Part shown: positions 63,369 through 64,000 of the stretch, in pieces
Numbering within the stretch: the stretch's first letter is position 1
Layout: each line of letters opens with the position of its first letter
From: Segatella copri
GTDB lineage: Bacteria > Bacteroidota > Bacteroidia > Bacteroidales > Bacteroidaceae
Length of the DNA stretch: 64,000 bases
Direction of reading: 5' to 3'
Assembly: GCF_026015295.1 (NCBI RefSeq)
Contig: NZ_JAPDUW010000001.1
Coordinates: forward strand, 2,713,501 to 2,777,500
The notes under the pieces: generated by a model
The model's database searches: none
The model's input: only the letters and a program-made list of their open reading frames with translations
Told to the model about the DNA's origin: nothing
Made by a program: the position numbers and the translations under genes

Positions 63369-63445
63369 TGTTGTCTAATTTTGATAATTGTTAGTCTCAT
63401 TCTATAGAAGGTCTCCTAAGATTTAGAAGACCTTCCTGGTAATTA

Positions 63446-64000
63446 TTAGAATATTTTTTGTACAAATTCAGCGAGATAGATTCTCCAATTTCGCCAAATA
63501 TGTCCCCCATCTGTTTCCATATAGGTATATTTGTAGCCCTTGCTATCCAGTTTCTTTCGCAAAGCGGTGTTGTCCTTGTAGAGGAAATCGGAATTACCTA
63601 TGCCAATCCAGAAGAGCTTTGGCTTGGCAGCAAAGAGGTTAGCCAACTTATCATCCACATTGTCGTAGATATACTCATTGGCACCACCGCTCCTCTGCTC
63701 CTTGCCGATGGCTGCGGAGAACAAACCTACATAACCAAAGGTCTTAGGATTGTTGATAGAAATATAGAACGAGTGGAAACCACCCATCGAAAGACCTGCT
63801 ATGGCACGACCTTGAGTATTGGCGATGGTACGATAGCGACTATCCATGAACTTCACTACCTCAGGGAAAGATGCCTCGAAAGATCCCTCCATGGTCTTAG
63901 GCAATCCCAATGTAGGGACTATCAGATTATCCGATGTCTGTCCTGGAGCTGCCTCCTGAGAGATATTGCCATTAGTCATGACAACGATCATTGGCTTCGC
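63446..64000 (-). CDS. CE1-type esterase, partial (cut by window end)
   Basis: C-terminal 184 residues; the N-terminus is outside the window, since the frame is open to base 64000 (AKPMIVVMTNGNISQEAAPG). Same family as the frameshifted neighbour: nucleophile Ser in IAGLSMGGFHSF, catalytic His in GGHIWRNWRIYLAEF. The paralogs share motifs such as VVMTNGN and LFWIGIGNSDFLYK, so a tandem duplication is likely, although identity is clearly below complete. Probable periplasmic acetyl- or feruloyl-esterase. It probably precedes the frameshifted copy and the GH3 gene in one operon (77 bp gap). Confidence 0.88.
   Translation of the reverse strand, partial: AKPMIVVMTNGNISQEAAPGQTSDNLIVPTLGLPKTMEGSFEASFPEVVKFMDSRYRTIANTQGRAIAGLSMGGFHSFYISINNPKTFGYVGLFSAAIGKEQRSGGANEYIYDNVDDKLANLFAAKPKLFWIGIGNSDFLYKDNTALRKKLDSKGYKYTYMETDGGHIWRNWRIYLAEFVQKIF

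Overview
The window looks like a chromosomal segment of a gut or oral Bacteroidota, most likely Prevotella/Segatella. Support: many TTTG-N19/20-TAnnTTTG promoters, type IX secretion genes (porU, porV), a type III glutamine synthetase, TonB-dependent outer-membrane receptors, a HU-like protein followed by a 'smalltalk' micro-gene, and a rich set of secreted glycoside hydrolases. The genus is inferred from gene style; no rRNA is present.

Layout. 1-3.6 kb: mobilization module (HTH protein, DUF3408 protein, MobA-like, relaxase, MobC-like, candidate oriT), probably the edge of a mobilizable element continuing to the left. 3.7-11 kb: two TonB-dependent receptors, a C39-peptidase ABC exporter split by one in-frame TAG, and a very short HlyD-like protein. 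11-12.3 kb: HU-like protein and smalltalk peptide. 12.3-21.1 kb, leftward: two glycosyltransferases, a likely ~180-nt small RNA, ispF, porV, porU and a FAH-family hydrolase. 21.2-26.7 kb, leftward: tsf, rpsB, rpsI, rplM, then glnN. 26.8-28.3 kb: AAA ATPase/DUF4143 gene behind three promoter repeats. 28.5-33.9 kb: GH51 arabinofuranosidase and GH2 beta-galactosidase. 34-37.4 kb: small protein, argS, RNase H, remnant of an antitoxin. 37.5-40.9 kb: foldback MITE-like element and two more AAA ATPase genes. 40.9-52.5 kb: A+T-rich leftward operon starting with an UpxY/NusG-like antiterminator and encoding two C10 (streptopain-like) proteases, three lipoproteins, two small secreted proteins and an LRR-thioredoxin protein. 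52.5-53.1 kb: dense regulatory repeats, including an apparently orphaned ATPase-type promoter. 53.1-64 kb: GH127, HAD phosphatase, GH97, ilvA, GH3 and two tandem CE1-type esterases, one frameshifted and one cut by the window end.

How it fits together. GH51, GH127, GH2, GH97, GH3 and CE1 together suggest trimming of arabinose-, galactose- and ester-decorated plant glycans in the periplasm or at the surface. PorU/PorV would export and anchor T9SS cargo, plausibly including the C10 proteases and the small protein with a sorting-like tail. The most distinctive features are (i) ATPase genes whose promoters carry three gene-specific dyad repeats, the last covering the -33 element, plus an orphan copy of this architecture; (ii) an antiterminator-led secreted-protease operon with a structured leader; and (iii) an unannotated leftward small RNA with complete promoter and terminator. 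Three genes are visibly damaged: the exporter (nonsense), an esterase (frameshift) and an antitoxin (truncation).
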